Positions 46,699-54,869 of a stretch of 62,606 bases of DNA are shown here, piece by piece. The first letter of the stretch is position 1. Each line of letters begins with the position of its first letter. The stretch comes from JACDAN01 sp035707105. Lineage in GTDB: Bacteria; Actinomycetota; Thermoleophilia; Gaiellales; Gaiellaceae. Both the position numbers and the translations under genes were made by a program. Location: NCBI GenBank assembly GCA_035707105.1, contig DASSUI010000031.1:1-62606 (forward strand), given 5' to 3'. A model generated the notes under the pieces. The model was not told where the DNA came from, searched no databases, and was given only the letters and a program-made list of their open reading frames with translations.

Positions 46699-47250
46699 CT
46701 AGAGCAGGCCGCACAGCCGCGCCGTATGCGGCCACGGGTAGAACCCGCGGCCGGCGCGCAGCGCCCGCTCACCGACCCACATCTGCTCGAGCGGCGTCCA
46801 CGTGTGCGCCCAGCCGCGCCGGAGCAGGTGGCGGGGCGCGTACTGGCGCATGAAACTCCGGTCCATCTGGAGGCCGCCCCAGTAGGGATCCCACTGGTCC
46901 CGCCACGGCCCCTCGTGGCGCTGGAGGCAGCGCCACGCCGCTTCGTGCGGGGGGTTGTGCGCCTGCCGCTTTGCCCGGATCGCACGTCGGCGCCACTGGA
47001 CCATCACGTGGCGGCGGTACACGATGTCCCGCGTCCGGAGGTAGCGGCGGAGGTTCGGCGTCCGGCGCACGCCCATGAGCCGCTGCCAGCGCCAAGTCGC
47101 CCGTTGGTAGCGCTTGATCTTGCGGACGACCACGCGGCCGTCGGGCATCGCGCGGACCTGCTCGGACGCGCGGCCCGTCGGAGCCGTCTCGGCGGCGAGG
47201 ACGAACAGCAGTGCGCCAAGGACCAGCAGGCCGACGAGTTGTCTGGGCAC
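46699..47250 (-). CDS. Secreted transglycosylase-like (Rpf-related) protein
   Basis: A 183-residue exported protein. Signal peptide in the first 25 residues (LVGLLVLGALLFVLAAETA), then a strongly basic helical region (RYQRATWRWQRLMGVRRT, RHVMVQWRRRAIRAKRQ), and a C-terminal lysozyme-like domain AAWRCLQRHEGPWRDQWDPY with GGLQMD and WVGERALRAGRGFYPWPHTA. The Glu of RHEG is the expected catalytic residue and the two cysteines (WRC, RLCGLL) the usual disulfide. It would cleave peptidoglycan. No c-di-AMP riboswitch core is seen in front of it. Confidence 0.85.
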   Translation of the reverse strand: MPRQLVGLLVLGALLFVLAAETAPTGRASEQVRAMPDGRVVVRKIKRYQRATWRWQRLMGVRRTPNLRRYLRTRDIVYRRHVMVQWRRRAIRAKRQAHNPPHEAAWRCLQRHEGPWRDQWDPYWGGLQMDRSFMRQYAPRHLLRRGWAHTWTPLEQMWVGERALRAGRGFYPWPHTARLCGLL

Positions 47251-47393
47251 GAGAACCCCCGTTCGTGCTGGAGCCTCGGGTCCGGTGCGCGACGTTCCGC
47301 AGTGCGCCTCCGGAGCCGAACCGCTCCGTCGATTTCCTGGTTCCGGGCAGGTTCGACTCCCGGACGGCCGGCATTGTTAGCAGACCGGTGTGC

Positions 47394-48035
47394 CTAGCCA
47401 GGCAACGAAGCCTGCCGTTTTCTGCTGGAAATCGTAAATCCTCCGTAAAGAAGTGCACACGAAATCGCGAAAAACAGCGCAGTTTGCGCGACTCCGAGTC
47501 CTGCGACGGCGCTTCCCACCGCGGCAACGGCCACCCCGGCCAGGATGAGGCTCATCGCCAGCGGACGCCGCCTGATCGACGCGACCGCCACGCCGACGAC
47601 CGCCGCCGTTCCGGCGATGTTCCCGACGATGGCGAGGATCCGGATCGGGAAGAGGTCGAGGTGCGCCTGCGCCTCGGGGATCTCGTCGCCCGAGACGGGC
47701 AGCGTCAGCGGCTCGGCGATCGCGACACCCGCGGCGAGACCGAGGTAGAGGAGGACGATGGGGAGAACCCACCGTCTTCTGATCAGTAAGAGGGAGCCGG
47801 TTCCGAGCAGCGGGGCCGTCAGGAGGCCGCCGAAGAGGTAGTAGAGGCGGAACGCAGCCTCGTTCCATCCGGCCGCCGAGCCCCAGGCGAGCGCGGCGGC
47901 GGCCACGGCGAACGCGGCGAGCGAGGCGGACCACGCGAGGAGCTCCGGCGCCCGGCGCGCGCGCCAGCGCCCGGCGAGGAGGCCGGCGAGCCGGAACGCG
48001 AGCAGCGCGGCCGCAAAGGCAAGCAGCGGCTCCAT
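47394..48035 (-). CDS. Membrane protein with seven predicted spans
   Basis: A 213-residue polytopic protein: spans at about 4-20, 32-50, 62-80, 87-105, 130-150, 158-175 and 180-198, with a loop LPVSGDEIPEAQAHLDLFPIR between the fourth and fifth. No charged active-site motif. It ends in a basic tail (SSRKRQASLPG). ATG has a TACCCT box 7 bases upstream. Family not recognised; similar unnamed proteins occur in Thermoleophilia. Confidence 0.7.
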   Translation of the reverse strand: MEPLLAFAAALLAFRLAGLLAGRWRARRAPELLAWSASLAAFAVAAAALAWGSAAGWNEAAFRLYYLFGGLLTAPLLGTGSLLLIRRRWVLPIVLLYLGLAAGVAIAEPLTLPVSGDEIPEAQAHLDLFPIRILAIVGNIAGTAAVVGVAVASIRRRPLAMSLILAGVAVAAVGSAVAGLGVAQTALFFAISCALLYGGFTISSRKRQASLPG

Positions 48036-48042
48036 CCGGACG

Positions 48043-48055
48043 AGGGTAGTAGGCT
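48043..48055. promoter_or_regulatory. Abutting divergent -10 boxes
   Basis: TACCCT on the minus strand (48043-48048) and TAGGCT on the plus strand (48050-48055) are one base apart, each exactly 7 bases from its ATG (48035 and 48063). Neither gene has a Shine-Dalgarno. Confidence 0.6.
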
Positions 48056-48062
48056 GGCCGCG

Positions 48063-50477
48063 ATGAGGGTCGCGGCTGTTCTGGGGCTGGCCGCGGCGCT
48101 TGCGCTCCTTGCCGGCGGGGCCGCAACGACGGCGACACGGGGAGAGGACTACGCGGCCGTCGCGCTGAACCTGCTCGCGCCGGGCCAGTCCGGGAACCTG
48201 AATCTCGACCGCAACTCGACCGACCAGCTGCGGCTCTACGACGCGCTGACGCCACGCGGCGCGAACGTCACGGCGCGCGACCTCCGGCGCTACTTCAAGC
48301 CGGCGTGGTTCGGGCTGAGGGGAACGCGCGCCGTCAGGACAGTCCGTCCGCGGCGAGGGGTGACGATCGTGCGCGACGCCTGGGGCGTACCGCATATCGA
48401 GGGCCGCACGGAGCAGGACGTCGCCTTCGGCGCCGGATGGGCGACGGCCGAGGATCGGGGCCTCGTCCTCCAGCTCATCCGCGGCCCCGGTCGCCTGGCC
48501 GCGCTCGACGCGCCGAATCTCGACCCGCTCGCGCTGCTCGGCCACCAGTTCGTGCCGTCGCGGGCGACCGAGCAGTTCCTGGACGGACAGACGGCTGTTC
48601 TGCGTCGGGCCGGCGCGAAGGGCCGCGCCGCCCTCCGCGACTTCGAGGCCTACGCGAAGGGCATCAACGCCTACTTCCGCTCGAAGAGGATCACCGGCGA
48701 CCCGTGGACGCGGAGGGACACCTACGCAGCGGCGGCCCTCATCGCCTCGCAGTTCGGCCGCGGCGGCGGCGACGAGCTGCGGCGGTCGATGTTCCTCTCC
48801 GCGCTCCGGACGAGGCTCGGAGCCGAGCGCGGCCGGCAGGTCTTCGACGACCTCCGCCAGCTGCAGTCGTCCGAATCGACCGTCTCGGCGCAGTCGTACC
48901 GGGCGACGACGGCGCCTGCGGGCGGCGTGGTGCTCGACGACGGAAGCTTCGAACCGCCGACGCCGAGCATCGGGACCGTCGAGCGGCTGAGCATGAGCAA
49001 TGCGGTCCTCGTCTCCGCGAGGCGCTCTCGCACCGGCCATCCGCTGTTCGTGTCCGGGCCGCAGGTCGGTTTCTCGTACCCGGCGTTCTTTACCGAGCTC
49101 GACATCCACGGCGGCGGCCTGGACGCGAGGGGAATCTCCTTCCCCGGGACGTTCGGCGTCGTGATCGGCCGCGGCAAGGATTTCGTCTGGAGCGCGCAGT
49201 CGTCACATTCCGACGTCATCGATCACTACGTCGAGACGCTCTGCGGCGACGACACGCACTACCGGTTCGGCGGGACCTGCCGCGAGATGGGAACCTTCGA
49301 CGCCGGAACGCTCGACGGCCGCCCCGTCCGGTTCAGGACGACCGTCCACGGGCCGGTGCTCGGATACGCGCGCCTCGGCGGCGTCCGGGTCGCGATCTCG
49401 TCCAAGCGGTCGAGCCGCGGCCGGGAGATCCTCAGCAGCTTGGCGTTCCGCGACCTCAACCGGAACCTCGTACGGTCGGCGAGGGACTTCGCGCGCGTGA
49501 TGAACCAGGTCGAGTTCTCGTTCAACTGGGTCTACGCGGATCACAGGGACATCGCGTTCTTCTCGGCCGGACGGCTCCCGGTGAGGCCGGCCGGCGCCGG
49601 AAGTGGGCTGCCGACCGCCGGGACCGGCGAGTACGAGTGGCGGCGCTTCGCGACGCTGGCCGAGCATGCGCAGGGGATCAATCCGAAGTGGGGCTACATC
49701 GTCGGCTGGAACAACCGTCCCGCACCTGGGTATCCGGCCGCCGACGACACCTGGAACTGGGGCTCCGTGCAGCGCGTCGACCTCCTGAAGGCGCAGGTCG
49801 CGGCCCGGCGCAAGCACACCCTCGCGTCTGTCGTCGGCGCGCTGAACGTCGCAGCCACGCAGGATCTGCGTGCCGTCCGAGTATGGCCCGCGATCGCGGC
49901 CGTCCTCTCCACCGGTCCGGCGCCGAGCCCGCGCACATCCGAGCTCGTCAATCTGCTCAACGCGTGGACCGGAAGTAGGCTCGACCGAGACCTGGACGGC
50001 TGGATCGACGCCCCGGGGGCGGCGATCCTGGACGCTGCCTGGCCGAAGCTCGCCGACGCCGTCCTGCGCCCAGTCCTCGGGCCGCTCGTCGATCGGCTGG
50101 CGGCGCTGGAGCCGCGAGACGACCATCCGGCGGGCAGCCAGGGCTCGGCCTATGGTGCGGGCTGGTACGGCTACGTCGAGCACGATCTCCGGGACCTCCT
50201 TGGGCGCAAGCGGCAGCCGTTTCGGGTTCGCTACTGCGGGAACGGCGACCTCGCCGCCTGCCGCGCTTCCCTGTGGGATGCCTTGGAGTCCGCCGGCTCC
50301 GAGCTGTCAGCCGCCCAGGGGCCCGATCCCGCCCGATGGCGGGCGGATGCGCGGCCGGAGCGGATCAGGTTCTCGGGCGGGATCCTGCAGAGCACGATGC
50401 GCTTCGCCAACCGCCCGACGTTCCAGCAGGTCATGAGCTTCCGGTCGCACCGCCCGCGGGCGCGCAGGCGGCGCTAG
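48063..50477 (+). CDS. Penicillin acylase-family Ntn hydrolase, secreted
   Basis: An 804-residue precursor that would process itself into alpha and beta chains. A signal peptide (about 1-25, LGLAAALALLAGGAA) is followed by the alpha part (VTIVRDAWGVPHIEGRTEQD, AFGAGWATAEDRG). The beta chain would begin at Ser312 in MSNAVLV, where most relatives have SNNW; the following HPLFVSGPQVGFSYPAFF matches the family. Conserved Asn and Arg positions appear in FNWVYADHRDIAFFSAGRLP and GWNNRPAPGY. It cleaves amide bonds, possibly of acyl-homoserine lactones or beta-lactam side chains; the substrate is not known. Confidence 0.92.
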   Translation: MRVAAVLGLAAALALLAGGAATTATRGEDYAAVALNLLAPGQSGNLNLDRNSTDQLRLYDALTPRGANVTARDLRRYFKPAWFGLRGTRAVRTVRPRRGVTIVRDAWGVPHIEGRTEQDVAFGAGWATAEDRGLVLQLIRGPGRLAALDAPNLDPLALLGHQFVPSRATEQFLDGQTAVLRRAGAKGRAALRDFEAYAKGINAYFRSKRITGDPWTRRDTYAAAALIASQFGRGGGDELRRSMFLSALRTRLGAERGRQVFDDLRQLQSSESTVSAQSYRATTAPAGGVVLDDGSFEPPTPSIGTVERLSMSNAVLVSARRSRTGHPLFVSGPQVGFSYPAFFTELDIHGGGLDARGISFPGTFGVVIGRGKDFVWSAQSSHSDVIDHYVETLCGDDTHYRFGGTCREMGTFDAGTLDGRPVRFRTTVHGPVLGYARLGGVRVAISSKRSSRGREILSSLAFRDLNRNLVRSARDFARVMNQVEFSFNWVYADHRDIAFFSAGRLPVRPAGAGSGLPTAGTGEYEWRRFATLAEHAQGINPKWGYIVGWNNRPAPGYPAADDTWNWGSVQRVDLLKAQVAARRKHTLASVVGALNVAATQDLRAVRVWPAIAAVLSTGPAPSPRTSELVNLLNAWTGSRLDRDLDGWIDAPGAAILDAAWPKLADAVLRPVLGPLVDRLAALEPRDDHPAGSQGSAYGAGWYGYVEHDLRDLLGRKRQPFRVRYCGNGDLAACRASLWDALESAGSELSAAQGPDPARWRADARPERIRFSGGILQSTMRFANRPTFQQVMSFRSHRPRARRRR

Positions 50478-50480
50478 CCT
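50475..50480 (+). promoter_or_regulatory. -10 box formed with the stop codon of the preceding gene
   Basis: TAGCCT, whose TAG is the stop of the acylase gene, lies 8 bases before the ATG of the aminotransferase gene. Confidence 0.4.
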
Positions 50481-50488
50481 CCAGGGCG

Positions 50489-51640
50489 ATGGCCGAGAAG
50501 CGCTACCTCTTCACGCCGGGCCCTACGCCGGTGCCGCCGCGGGTGCTGGAGGCGATGAGCCGGCCGATCATCCACCACCGCAGCTCCGACTTCCGCGAGA
50601 TCTTCGGGCGCTGCCTCGACCGCCTCGCCGAGGTCTACCGGACGGGCAGCGACGTGCTCGTCTACACCTCGTCGGGGACCGGAGGCATGGAGTCGGCGAT
50701 CGCCAACCTGACACGACCACGGGACCGCGTGGTCGTCGTCTCGGCCGGCCATTTCGGCGAGCGCTGGGTGGCGATGGCGGAGAACTTCGGCTGCGAGGTC
50801 GAGACGGTCGCGTACGACTGGGGTGAGACGCCCTCGGCCGACGATCTCGCCGCGCGGCTGCGCGAGACCGGCGGGGCGAAGGTCGTCTTCCTGACGCACT
50901 CCGAGACGTCGACGGGCGTCGTGGCCGACGTGCAGGCGCTCGCGGCCGCGGCGAAGGAGGCGGGCGCGCTCGTCGTCGTCGACGCCGTCTCGAGCCTCGG
51001 CGCCGTTCCGCTCGAGACCGAGGCCTGGGGCCTCGACGCGGTCGTCTCCGGGTCGCAGAAGGCGCTGATGACCCCTCCCGGCCTTGCGACCGTGTCCGTC
51101 TCCCCGGACGCCTGGAGCGCAGTCGAGACGGGCGCGCCCTCGCGCTACTACTTCGACTGGGAGCAGACGAAGGAGCGACAGGACCAGTTCGATCCCGCGT
51201 TCACGCCGGCGGTCTCGATCGTCGTCGGCTTGGACGTGGCGCTCGGGCTCCTCCTCGAGGAGGGCCTGGAGCAGGCGTTCGAGCGGCACACCCGCCTGGG
51301 CCGCGCCTGCCGGGAGGGCGTCAAGGCGATGGGCCTCGAGCTCTTCTCGCCGGACGACGACCGCTCGGCCGTGGTCACTGCGGTCAACGCCCCGGACGGG
51401 ATCGACTCGAGCGAGCTCGTCCAGACCCTCCGCGACCGGCTCGGGATCGTCCTCGCCCCGGGCCAGGGCCCGCTGAAGGGCCGGATCTTCCGCATCGGCC
51501 ATATCGGCTACTACGACATCTTCGACATCACGACGGCTCTCGCCGGGCTCGAGCTCGTGCTGGGCGAGCAGGGCGCCGACATCGAGCGGGGCGCCGCGGT
51601 GACCGCAGCGCTCGAGGCGTTCGAGCACACGCGCGTGTGA
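50489..51640 (+). CDS. Class V aminotransferase, probable phosphoserine/serine-glyoxylate type
   Basis: A 383-residue PLP enzyme. FTPGPTPVPPRVLEAMSRPIIHHR is the N-terminal signature, SSGTGGMESA holds the cofactor phosphate, DAVSSLGAV the cofactor Asp, and GSQKALMTPPG the Schiff-base Lys. Sequence alone fits alanine/serine-glyoxylate aminotransferases; the overlap with serA downstream (GTGA) argues that it makes phosphoserine from phosphohydroxypyruvate, as class V enzymes do in several bacteria lacking SerC. Confidence 0.9.
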   Translation: MAEKRYLFTPGPTPVPPRVLEAMSRPIIHHRSSDFREIFGRCLDRLAEVYRTGSDVLVYTSSGTGGMESAIANLTRPRDRVVVVSAGHFGERWVAMAENFGCEVETVAYDWGETPSADDLAARLRETGGAKVVFLTHSETSTGVVADVQALAAAAKEAGALVVVDAVSSLGAVPLETEAWGLDAVVSGSQKALMTPPGLATVSVSPDAWSAVETGAPSRYYFDWEQTKERQDQFDPAFTPAVSIVVGLDVALGLLLEEGLEQAFERHTRLGRACREGVKAMGLELFSPDDDRSAVVTAVNAPDGIDSSELVQTLRDRLGIVLAPGQGPLKGRIFRIGHIGYYDIFDITTALAGLELVLGEQGADIERGAAVTAALEAFEHTRV

Positions 51641-53217
51641 GCGACCGGCCGCGGGTTCTCGTCCGGGAGCCGATCGCGGAGGCCGGCCTCGAGCTCCTGC
51701 GGGAGCGTTTCGACGTCGACACGAACGGCGACTCGCCGCTCGAGGACCGGATCGGCGAATACGACGCGATCGTGATCCGCTCGGCGACCAAGCTCACGGC
51801 GGACGTCCTCGCGCGGGCCGAACGGCTGAAGGTGATCGGCCGGGCGGGCGTCGGGGTGGACAACGTGGACGTCGACGCCGCGACCCGCCGGGGGATCGTG
51901 GTCGCGAACGCGCCGGAGTCGACCGTCGTCTCCGCGGCCGAGCATGCCGTCGGGTTGCTGGTGGCCCTCGCGCGGAACATCCCTCAGGCGCATGCTTCGC
52001 TGAAGCAGGGACGCTGGGAGCGGTCGAGCTACGGCGGCATCGAGCTGGAGGGGAAGACGCTCGGCGTGCTCGGGTTCGGACGGATCGGCCAGCAGGTCGC
52101 CCGGCGGGCGATCGGCCTCGGGATGGAGGTCGTCGCGCACGACCCGTTCGTCGCGAAGGACCGCTATCGCGAGCTGGGCGTGACGAGGACAGAGAGCGCC
52201 GACGCCGTCCTCGAGGCGGCGGACTTCGTCACGCTCCATCTGCCGCTCACCGACGAGACCCGCGGCTCGCTCGGCGCCGCCGCACTCGCGAAGCTCCGGC
52301 CAGGGGCCTATCTGATCAACGCCGCGCGGGGCGAGCTCGTCGACGAGGCGGCGCTGCTCGACGCGCTGCGTTCGGGACGGCTCGCGGGCGCCGCCCTCGA
52401 CGTCTTCTCCGCGGAGCCGTACTCCGGCCCCTTGCTGGAGCTGGACAACGTCGTCGTGACGCCGCATCTCGCCGCGTCGACCGAGGAGGCTCAGGACCGG
52501 GCGGGCGTGATCGTCGCCGAGCAGGTCGCGGCGGCGCTCGAGGGCGGTCTGGTCTCCAACGCGGTCAACATCCCGGCGATCGGGAGGGACGACCTCGAGG
52601 TGCTCGGCCCCTTCGTCCCGCTGTCGGCGAAGCTCGGACGGCTCGCGATGGAGATCGCGGAGGGCCGTGCGGAGCGTATCGAGCTGACCTACTACGGCCA
52701 GCTCGCAGAGTTCGACACCCGGCTGCTGACGGCCGCGGCCCTCAACGGCGCCTTCCAGGGCCGCTTCGAGCAGCCGGTGAACTACGTGAACGCGCCGCTG
52801 CTTGCCGACGAGCGCGGGATCGAGGTCGTCGAGCAGCGCCGGAGCACGTGCCGCGACTTCACGAACCTCGTCCGGGTCGCGGTCGGCTCGAACGGCGACA
52901 AGATCCGCGTGGCCGGCACGACGATCGGCCGCGACGACCGGATGTGGCTGGTCAGCGCGCTCGGGTTCGAACTCGAGATGGAGCTCGCGCCGCTGCTCGT
53001 CCTCTTCCGCTACGACGACGTGCCTGGCGTGATTGGTCGGGTCGGGACCCTGTTCGGCGACGCGGGGGTCAATATCGCCAACATGGCCGTGTCGCGGACG
53101 CGCCGTGGGGGCAAGGCCCTGATGGTGCTGTCGATCGATTCCGAGGCGCCGGCTGACCTCATCGAGCGCGTGCGGGCGGAGGGGTTCGACGACGCCCGCT
53201 TCATCTCGCTCGCGTAA
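51637..53217 (+). CDS. serA: D-3-phosphoglycerate dehydrogenase
   Basis: A 526-residue enzyme for the first step of serine synthesis. The NAD domain has GVLGFGRIGQQVARRA, catalytic Arg and Glu sit in NAARGELVDEAALL and SAEPYSG, and His in VVTPHLAAST. Residues 310-440 form the extra ASB domain of long-type SerA and the last 75 residues are an ACT domain (DDVPGVIGRVGTLFGDAGVN, INI-like start, ending RFISLA), so feedback by serine is likely. GTG start overlaps the aminotransferase stop. Confidence 0.97.
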   Translation: MSDRPRVLVREPIAEAGLELLRERFDVDTNGDSPLEDRIGEYDAIVIRSATKLTADVLARAERLKVIGRAGVGVDNVDVDAATRRGIVVANAPESTVVSAAEHAVGLLVALARNIPQAHASLKQGRWERSSYGGIELEGKTLGVLGFGRIGQQVARRAIGLGMEVVAHDPFVAKDRYRELGVTRTESADAVLEAADFVTLHLPLTDETRGSLGAAALAKLRPGAYLINAARGELVDEAALLDALRSGRLAGAALDVFSAEPYSGPLLELDNVVVTPHLAASTEEAQDRAGVIVAEQVAAALEGGLVSNAVNIPAIGRDDLEVLGPFVPLSAKLGRLAMEIAEGRAERIELTYYGQLAEFDTRLLTAAALNGAFQGRFEQPVNYVNAPLLADERGIEVVEQRRSTCRDFTNLVRVAVGSNGDKIRVAGTTIGRDDRMWLVSALGFELEMELAPLLVLFRYDDVPGVIGRVGTLFGDAGVNIANMAVSRTRRGGKALMVLSIDSEAPADLIERVRAEGFDDARFISLA

Positions 53218-53223
53218 CGGCCG

Positions 53224-53358
53224 CTAGGCCCGGTCCGTGCGCGGATCCGAGCGGCGAACCGCCTTCCGAAGGGCCCTCGTCATCTTCTCGACGATGAGGA
53301 GCCGCGCCGGCGGCGGCGCAACGTGCTCGTACGCGGGGACCTCGTGGCCGTCCAGCAC
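53224..53358 (-). CDS. Possible small basic protein
   Basis: A 44-codon frame from GTG: LDGHEVPAYEHVAPPPARLL then IVEKMTRALRKAVRRSDP. The sequence looks protein-like and the frame remains open upstream, but there is no Shine-Dalgarno and no -10 at leaderless distance, so I rank it low. It lies in the gap between serA and the deacylase gene. Confidence 0.35.
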   Translation of the reverse strand: MLDGHEVPAYEHVAPPPARLLIVEKMTRALRKAVRRSDPRTDRA

Positions 53359-53387
53359 CAGGAAGGTGGTGCCAGGGGTTCGGCGGA

Positions 53388-53393
53388 TACGCT
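53388..53393 (+). promoter_or_regulatory. -10 box of the deacylase gene
   Basis: TACGCT, 6 bases before the GTG; no Shine-Dalgarno. Confidence 0.5.
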
Positions 53394-53399
53394 GCCGCC

Positions 53400-53888
53400 G
53401 TGGAGGACCGCTGGCCAGAGCCCGTCGAGCGGGTCGCCTCGTTCCTCCGCCAGGGAGGCGTGGAGGCGCGCATCGAGGAGTTTCAGGCGGGTACGCCGAC
53501 GGCCGAGGACGCCGCCCGCGCCGTCGGCTGCAAGCTCGAGCAGATCGTGAAGTCGCTCGTCTTCGACTGCGACGGCGCCCCGCTCGTCGTCCTGGTTCCG
53601 GGCGACCGGCGCGCCGACTCCGGGAAGATCGCGCGGGCAGCCGGCTGCCGGCGCGCCAGGATCGCGGGACCCGAGGCGGTTCGCACCGCCACGGGCTTCG
53701 AGCCCGGCGCGGTCGCCCCGTTTCCGCTGCCGCACGTGTCCCGCGTCCTCGTCGACCGGCAATTGCTCGTCCACGACCGCGTGTGGATAGGCGCCGGCTC
53801 TCCCAGCCACATGGCGACGCTGTCGCCGGCCGACCTCGTGCGGCTGGCCAAGGCGGAGCCGATGGACGCCGTCTCGGAGGCCGCTTAA
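53400..53888 (+). CDS. YbaK/ProX-type aminoacyl-tRNA deacylase
   Basis: A 162-residue trans-editing protein that removes wrong amino acids from tRNA. Typical segments are GTPTAEDAARAVGCKLEQIV, with the conserved Lys of QIVKSLVF, VLVPGDRRADSGKIA, the GFEPGAVAPFPLP turn (GxxxGxVxPF) and WIGAGSPSHMA. Which amino acid it removes (Cys, Ala, Pro) cannot be told. Leaderless GTG start. The ilvE gene follows after 30 bases with its own ribosome-binding site. Confidence 0.92.
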   Translation: MEDRWPEPVERVASFLRQGGVEARIEEFQAGTPTAEDAARAVGCKLEQIVKSLVFDCDGAPLVVLVPGDRRADSGKIARAAGCRRARIAGPEAVRTATGFEPGAVAPFPLPHVSRVLVDRQLLVHDRVWIGAGSPSHMATLSPADLVRLAKAEPMDAVSEAA

Positions 53889-53918
53889 CATTCGACCCAG
53901 GGAAACCGGAGGAGGCGC

Positions 53919-54869
53919 ATGATCGCAACCGAGAAGATCTGGATGAACGGCGAGCTCGTGGACTGGGCTGACGCCAAGATCCACGTGGGCGCCCACGGGC
54001 TGCACTACGGCACCGGCGTATTCGAGGGGATTCGGTGCTACGAGACCCCGAGCGGCCCGGCCGTCTTCCGGCTGACCGATCACATCAAGCGGCTCGACGC
54101 CTCCGCGAAGCTGCTCTACATGGAGCTTCCGTACTCCGTCGAGGAGATCCGGGACGCCTGCCTGCAGCTGATCGGTGTCAACGGCCTGCCCGAGTGCTAC
54201 CTGCGGCCGTTCGCGTTCTACGGGTACGGCGAGCTCGGCGTCTCGACTGCCGGCAACCCGATCGAGGTCGTGATCATGAGCTGGCCGTGGGGCGCCTACC
54301 TCGGCGACGAGGGCATGAAGAACGGGATCCGCGCGAAGGTCTCGAGCTGGAAGCGCGTCGGCGCAAACACGATCCCGCACGCCGCGAAGGCGACCGGCAT
54401 CTATCTCAACTCCATGCTCGCCGTGTCCGAGGCGAACCGGGCCGGCTACGACGAGGCGATCCTGCTGACCGACGACGGCTACATCGCGGACGGGTCCGGG
54501 GAGAACGTGTTCGTCGTCAAGGACGGGAAGATCACGACGCCGCCGCTCTCGACGTCGATCCTGCCTGGAGTCACGCGCAACTCGGTGATCCAGATCGCGC
54601 AGGACCTCGGGTACACGGTCGAGGAGACGCACCTCATCCGCACCGACCTCTATCTCGCGGACGAGATCTTCATGACCGGGACGGCCGCGGAGGTGACCCC
54701 GATCCGCTCGGTCGACGACCAGGAGGTCGGGCCGCCCGGCGAGATCACGCTCAAGCTGCAGAAGGCCTACCTCGACACGGTTCGCGGCGGCAGCGAGCGC
54801 TGGTCGCACTGGCTCGAGTACGCCTCGATCCCGACGGAGTCCCCGGCACCCGCTCCCGCGAAGGCGTGA
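53919..54869 (+). CDS. ilvE: Branched-chain amino acid aminotransferase
   Basis: A 316-residue class IV PLP enzyme that makes leucine, isoleucine and valine from their keto acids. Seen are IHVGAHGLHYGTGVFEGIR, RPFAFYGYGELG, PHAAKATGIYLNSMLA with the PLP Lys, DGYIADGSGENVF and IFMTGTAAEVTPIRSVD, all standard. GGAGGAG precedes the ATG. Its stop overlaps the GTG of the next gene. Confidence 0.96.
   Translation: MIATEKIWMNGELVDWADAKIHVGAHGLHYGTGVFEGIRCYETPSGPAVFRLTDHIKRLDASAKLLYMELPYSVEEIRDACLQLIGVNGLPECYLRPFAFYGYGELGVSTAGNPIEVVIMSWPWGAYLGDEGMKNGIRAKVSSWKRVGANTIPHAAKATGIYLNSMLAVSEANRAGYDEAILLTDDGYIADGSGENVFVVKDGKITTPPLSTSILPGVTRNSVIQIAQDLGYTVEETHLIRTDLYLADEIFMTGTAAEVTPIRSVDDQEVGPPGEITLKLQKAYLDTVRGGSERWSHWLEYASIPTESPAPAPAKA

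Noticed and set aside
47251..47393. c-di-AMP (ydaO-type) riboswitch before the Rpf-like gene
   Set aside because: Such riboswitches often precede Rpf genes in Actinobacteria, but I could not find the conserved core in this leader.
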